From Palsa-506 sp963709075 (lineage in GTDB: Bacteria; Actinomycetota; Actinomycetes; Streptosporangiales; Streptosporangiaceae): a stretch of 64,000 bases of DNA. The notes beneath the pieces are model-generated. The model ran no database searches. It had not been told where the DNA came from and saw nothing but the letters and a program-made list of their open reading frames with translations. The stretch is from positions 62,001 through 126,000 of the forward strand of contig CAVPUY010000002.1 of NCBI GenBank assembly GCA_963709075.1, in the 5' to 3' direction. Shown piece by piece: positions 61,270-64,000 of the stretch. Position 1 is the stretch's first letter, and each line of letters starts with the position of its first letter. A program made the translations under genes and the position numbers.

Positions 61270-62466
61270 TCAGGTAGCCGGCTGCTGCTGCGTGGCACAG
61301 TGGATGCCGCCGCCTCCTTCGGCCAGGTTGTCTATCGTGAGCTGGATGACCTCCCGGCCGGGGTAAAGGTCGGCGACAAGAGACCGCGCGGCTTCGTCGG
61401 CCGGCCGGTCGCCAAATCTCGGAATGAGCACGGCACCGTTGCACACGTACCAGTTGACGTAGACGTTGACGAACAGGCTGGGGTTCTCGTGCGCCGGGAT
61501 GGTCGCCGATTCTCGCGAGACGCGGCACCCCAGCAGCCGGCCCGCCGCGTCGGTGGACGTCCTGAGGATGCTGAGGGCCTGCCGCTCGGAGACCGCCCAG
61601 GCGTTCGTCGCGTGCGGGCTGGCCGGCTGGTCGACGACGACCTCGGCCGGGCGCGCGAATCGTGCCAGGCCGTCGATGTGATCGTCGGTGATGTCATGGT
61701 TCTTCAGACCGGGTACCCAGATCATCTTGCGGGCGCCGAGATGACCGCAGATGTCGGCGGTGAGCCGCGCCTTTGACACGCCGGGGTTCCGGTTCGGGTT
61801 GATGATCGAGCTCTCGGTGGCCATGACGGTGCCCTGGCCGTCCACCTCAAGCGCTCCGCCCTCGGCCACGAACGGCGCCCTGAGCCGAGGGACGCCGAGC
61901 AGCGCGAGCATCTGGCGGGCGATCTTCGCGTCGTTCCGGTGCGCCTGCCTGTTCCCCCACCCGTTGAAGTTCATGTCCAGGCCGGCCAGGCCGCCGCGGC
62001 CATCGACGAGGAAGACGGGCCCCATGTCCCGCATCCACAGGTCGTCGTTGACGAGCTGGACGATCTGCACGCCCTGGCCGCAGGCACTCGCGGCTTCGCT
62101 TGCCTGGTCCGGGCGCGCGACCATGGCAACCGGCTCGAAACGCGCGATGGTCCGCGCGACCGACGCGACATCACGCCGGACGCCGGGCAGCATGTTGCCC
62201 CAGATGTCCTTCCTGGCCGGCCAGGCCATCCAGGTCCGGCTGTGCGGGGCGTGGTCAGCCGGCGCGAACCAGCCCCCGCGGCGTCGCCGGGCTGTATCAG
62301 CGCCCGGCTGGGTAGCGCCGTCCGCCTGGCCCCGTGCTGGAGTAGCCGCGTCACCGCAGCCAGCTGCCGCCAGTGATCCGGACGCGGCGACCGCGCAGCA
62401 GGCCAGCATCGCCCGGCGGGAGAGCGCCGGACGACCTGATCCGTGTCGTCCGGCTTCCGGATTCAT
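61270..62466 (-). CDS. agmatine-deiminase-family (PAD_porph) secreted lipoprotein
   Basis: 398 residues. The N-terminus carries a twin-arginine-like SRRAMLACCAVAASGSLAAA followed by G-Cys (lipobox LAAAGC, Cys37), so it should be an exported lipoprotein. The rest is an agmatine deiminase/peptidyl-arginine deiminase fold: LWMRDMGPVFLVDG, VAEGGALEVDGQGTVM, DDHIDGLARFARP and EGGGGIHCATQQQP with the catalytic Cys near the end. It would hydrolyse a guanidine (agmatine to N-carbamoylputrescine in cytosolic relatives). Extracytoplasmic location is less usual. Convergent with DUF2182. Confidence 0.88.
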   Translation of the reverse strand: MNPEAGRHGSGRPALSRRAMLACCAVAASGSLAAAGCGDAATPARGQADGATQPGADTARRRRGGWFAPADHAPHSRTWMAWPARKDIWGNMLPGVRRDVASVARTIARFEPVAMVARPDQASEAASACGQGVQIVQLVNDDLWMRDMGPVFLVDGRGGLAGLDMNFNGWGNRQAHRNDAKIARQMLALLGVPRLRAPFVAEGGALEVDGQGTVMATESSIINPNRNPGVSKARLTADICGHLGARKMIWVPGLKNHDITDDHIDGLARFARPAEVVVDQPASPHATNAWAVSERQALSILRTSTDAAGRLLGCRVSRESATIPAHENPSLFVNVYVNWYVCNGAVLIPRFGDRPADEAARSLVADLYPGREVIQLTIDNLAEGGGGIHCATQQQPAT

Positions 62467-62524
62467 CCTGCGGCCCCTGCCTGTCGCGCCGAGTACCGTC
62501 CTCGCGAGTGCCGGCCGGGCATCC

Positions 62525-62977
62525 TCATGGCCTCGGTCGCCGTGAGCTTAGCTCGGCGACGAGCCTTTCGAGCTCCTGGTCCTGGGTGAGCAGGTGTTCC
62601 TGGATCTGCAGGGCTTCATGCAGGACCGCCTCGGCGTCCTGGTAGGTGTTCTCCGCCCGCTCGTCAGATGCCGCGGCCTGCACGTTCTGGCCGACGATGA
62701 TGATCGACAGCAGCACCAGCTGAAGGAACGTCTGCGCGATCCACTGCACGATGCCGCCGAGGCCGCCGCGGATGGCCGACGGCAGGCCGAACAGGGCGAT
62801 GGCGGCGAAGATGTATGCGCACCACATGGAGCCGACGGCTTCCGTGATCTTCAAGGCGAAGGCAGTGTTGAAACGGGTGACCGGACTGGTCCGGGAGAAC
62901 TGGTCGGCCACCTTGACCGGGCCCGCCGCCTTCCGGTGCAGGATGTGCGGGTGCGGAACGTGCCGGTAGGAAGTCAT
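62525..62977 (-). CDS. small membrane protein (DUF1003 / low-affinity iron permease-like)
   Basis: 150 residues. Two hydrophobic helices (WCAYIFAAIALFGLPSAIRG, IAQTFLQLVLLSIIIVGQNV) are followed by a charged helical tail (ASDERAENTYQDAEAVLHEA, LQIQEHLLTQDQELERLVAE). This layout resembles DUF1003 and the family annotated as low-affinity iron permease; transport activity is not demonstrated by sequence. ATG 62977 has AAGGAGGG six bases upstream, which settles the start. Confidence 0.7.
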   Translation of the reverse strand: MTSYRHVPHPHILHRKAAGPVKVADQFSRTSPVTRFNTAFALKITEAVGSMWCAYIFAAIALFGLPSAIRGGLGGIVQWIAQTFLQLVLLSIIIVGQNVQAAASDERAENTYQDAEAVLHEALQIQEHLLTQDQELERLVAELSSRRPRP

Positions 62978-63212
62978 GCGGCCCTCCTTGCGTGGATCCA
63001 TCTGGTGCTTGCAGGCCGGCAAGGGGACCTGGGATGGTCTCGTGCCCGGGCCTGTGCCCATACGTACCCACTGCGGGCAGGGTGCTGGCGCCAGTCCGTC
63101 TCCTGGTGCTCAGCGGCGATCTCGGGTAGCACGCCGCGCCGTTATTGCGGCGCGGGCGGTGTCGGAGCATGGCTGGCCGGGAAGGGGTGAAGTACGACCG
63201 GCTGCCCGGGGG

Positions 63213-63770
63213 ATGACCATGCGCGAGCTGCTCCTGATCGATCTGGTGATGTGTGCTGCGGTGATCGTGGTGGCTGCCGCTGTGGTGCTGCGGCGGCGGC
63301 GGGTAACCGATCGGCCCCTGATGCCCGTTGATGAGCGGCCAGGAAGTGTCGCCGGACGGGCAGGCGAGGACATGGCCGGGCGCGGCGCCGCTGACATGGC
63401 GGGGTCCGGTCATGACACCACGGAGCGAGATCCTGGCGCGAGAATGCCGGCCGCCCGGCAACAGGCAGCGGAGTCAGGGACCAGCGGGGCGGCAGGCACA
63501 GATCTTCGCTCAGATGGGGCAGGCCCGGAGCCGGATGAGCCCCAGGCAGCCGACGTGACGGTCACTGTGAGCGAGCGGGTAGCCGGCTACTTCGAAGAGG
63601 CCGACCGGCCCGTGGCCGGCTACCTCGCGGCCCGCGGCTGGACCGGGGAGCAGGAAACACCCGGCCGGATGGCGGATGCGGACGCGGCTCCTGCTGCCGG
63701 GGAGGCCACGGCTGCTGCCGGAGAGGCCACGGCGGAGCCGGGGGCGGTGCGCAGGCGACTGGCAGCCTGA
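63213..63770 (+). CDS. hypothetical single-pass membrane protein, 185 aa
   Basis: Begins MTMRELLLIDLVMCAAVIVV, one transmembrane helix followed by RRRR, then about 150 residues of low-complexity acidic, glycine- and alanine-rich sequence (PDEPQAADVTVTVSERVAGY, YFEEADRPVAGYLAARGW). Likely cytoplasmic tail outside a short anchor. No family recognised. ATG 63213 lies after CCGGGGG. Confidence 0.45.
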   Translation: MTMRELLLIDLVMCAAVIVVAAAVVLRRRRVTDRPLMPVDERPGSVAGRAGEDMAGRGAADMAGSGHDTTERDPGARMPAARQQAAESGTSGAAGTDLRSDGAGPEPDEPQAADVTVTVSERVAGYFEEADRPVAGYLAARGWTGEQETPGRMADADAAPAAGEATAAAGEATAEPGAVRRRLAA

Positions 63771-63893
63771 CCCGCAGCCGGCCGCCGGGTCCCGCATTGC
63801 CCGGCAGACGTGCGCGGCCAGGCCGCCCGCTTGCTGGGCGCGAGTGACGCTGAAGGCACGACCGCCGTGACTCCCAGCCTTACCGGAGGTGCC

Positions 63894-64000
63894 ATGACCC
63901 ACCCGATCACCGCAGGGCGCCGCCCAGGCCGCATTCCGGCCGGAGCGACGCCCGAAGGCGACGGGATCGTCATCGGGGACGGCCCGGTCCGGGTTGACGC
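63894..64000 (+). CDS. probable DsbA-family thioredoxin-fold protein (N-terminus only)
   Basis: ATG 63894 follows CCGGAGGTGCC and runs off the window after 35 codons: MTHPITAGRRPGRIPAGATP, EGDGIVIGDGPVRVDA. This start (..GRIPAGA.. DGDGI..GDGPVxVDxYxDF) is familiar from actinobacterial DsbA-like disulfide oxidoreductases, whose CPxC would come just beyond the edge. The call rests on that resemblance only. Confidence 0.5.
   Translation, partial: MTHPITAGRRPGRIPAGATPEGDGIVIGDGPVRVD

Noticed and set aside
1..64000. CRISPR arrays, insertion sequences, prophage or integrative element borders
   Set aside because: No regularly spaced repeats, transposase, integrase or attachment-site-like duplication was found; the single tRNA gene has no partial copy elsewhere that I can see.

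Overview
The window is a high-GC stretch (clearly above 65% GC by eye) from an actinobacterium, probably a soil-type actinomycete. The evidence is gene content: a mycothiol-dependent isomerase-fold protein, an F420-type (LLM) oxidoreductase remnant, large MalT/LAL-type LuxR regulators, DUF6325, DUF5990, DUF6457 and DUF2252 proteins, and a QcrB-like cytochrome b. I see no insertion sequence, phage, CRISPR array or rRNA. The only tRNA is tRNA-Sec. Species cannot be named from the sequence alone.

Layout. 0.2-11.3 kb holds housekeeping and accessory genes: an ABC1/AarF kinase, a broken RHH-antitoxin/Doc-toxin pair, DUF2252, a YihY-type membrane protein, a diacylglycerol-kinase-fold membrane protein, DUF5990 and a type II NADH dehydrogenase. 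11.3-24 kb carries regulators and redox genes: an NmrA-like reductase, a DHA2-type exporter, a LAL regulator with a decayed partial copy of a paralogue 3 kb away, two MarR regulators, a cytochrome b, a J-domain-like protein, a deaminase and an OsmC protein. Four copies of a small structured element (two hairpins around a conserved GATTCCACC block) sit in the 5' regions of ndh, the exporter, marR and a small-protein pair, always in the same orientation relative to the gene. 24-29 kb has a peptidoglycan-binding protein, a 1012-aa cyclase/NB-ARC/LuxR regulator and a nucleotidyltransferase.

29.2-41.8 kb is a self-contained selenocysteine/formate locus: selD, tRNA-Sec, selA, selB, a DUF6457 protein, moeA, fdhD, and an NAD-type formate dehydrogenase operon. 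The catalytic subunit has an in-frame UGA (Sec) followed by a SECIS-like hairpin. Its usual N-terminal iron-sulfur region is encoded as a separate protein at the far end of the operon, after a NuoE-NuoF fusion, so the alpha subunit is split and its halves are permuted. selA makes Sec-tRNA with selenophosphate from SelD, SelB delivers it at the UGA, and MoeA and FdhD supply and sulfurate the molybdenum cofactor. selD, selB, moeA and fdhA each carry one or more apparent frameshifts. These may be sequence errors, because similar single-base breaks occur elsewhere in the window, or real decay.

42-64 kb is mixed accessory DNA: an amino-acid permease, a coupled run of two micro-ORFs and a STAND/TPR protein, an AcuC-type deacetylase, a stretch of broken genes (47.6-50.1 kb) with a low-GC foreign-looking gene, a TetR/mycothiol-isomerase operon with two palindromic operators, an NYN-LOTUS RNase-like protein, a DUF6325-LuxR fusion, a P450 with its ferredoxin, a glycosyltransferase, a membrane-domain/PLP-decarboxylase fusion, a DUF1326-DUF2182 pair, a secreted agmatine-deiminase-like protein and, at the right edge, the start of a probable DsbA-family protein.
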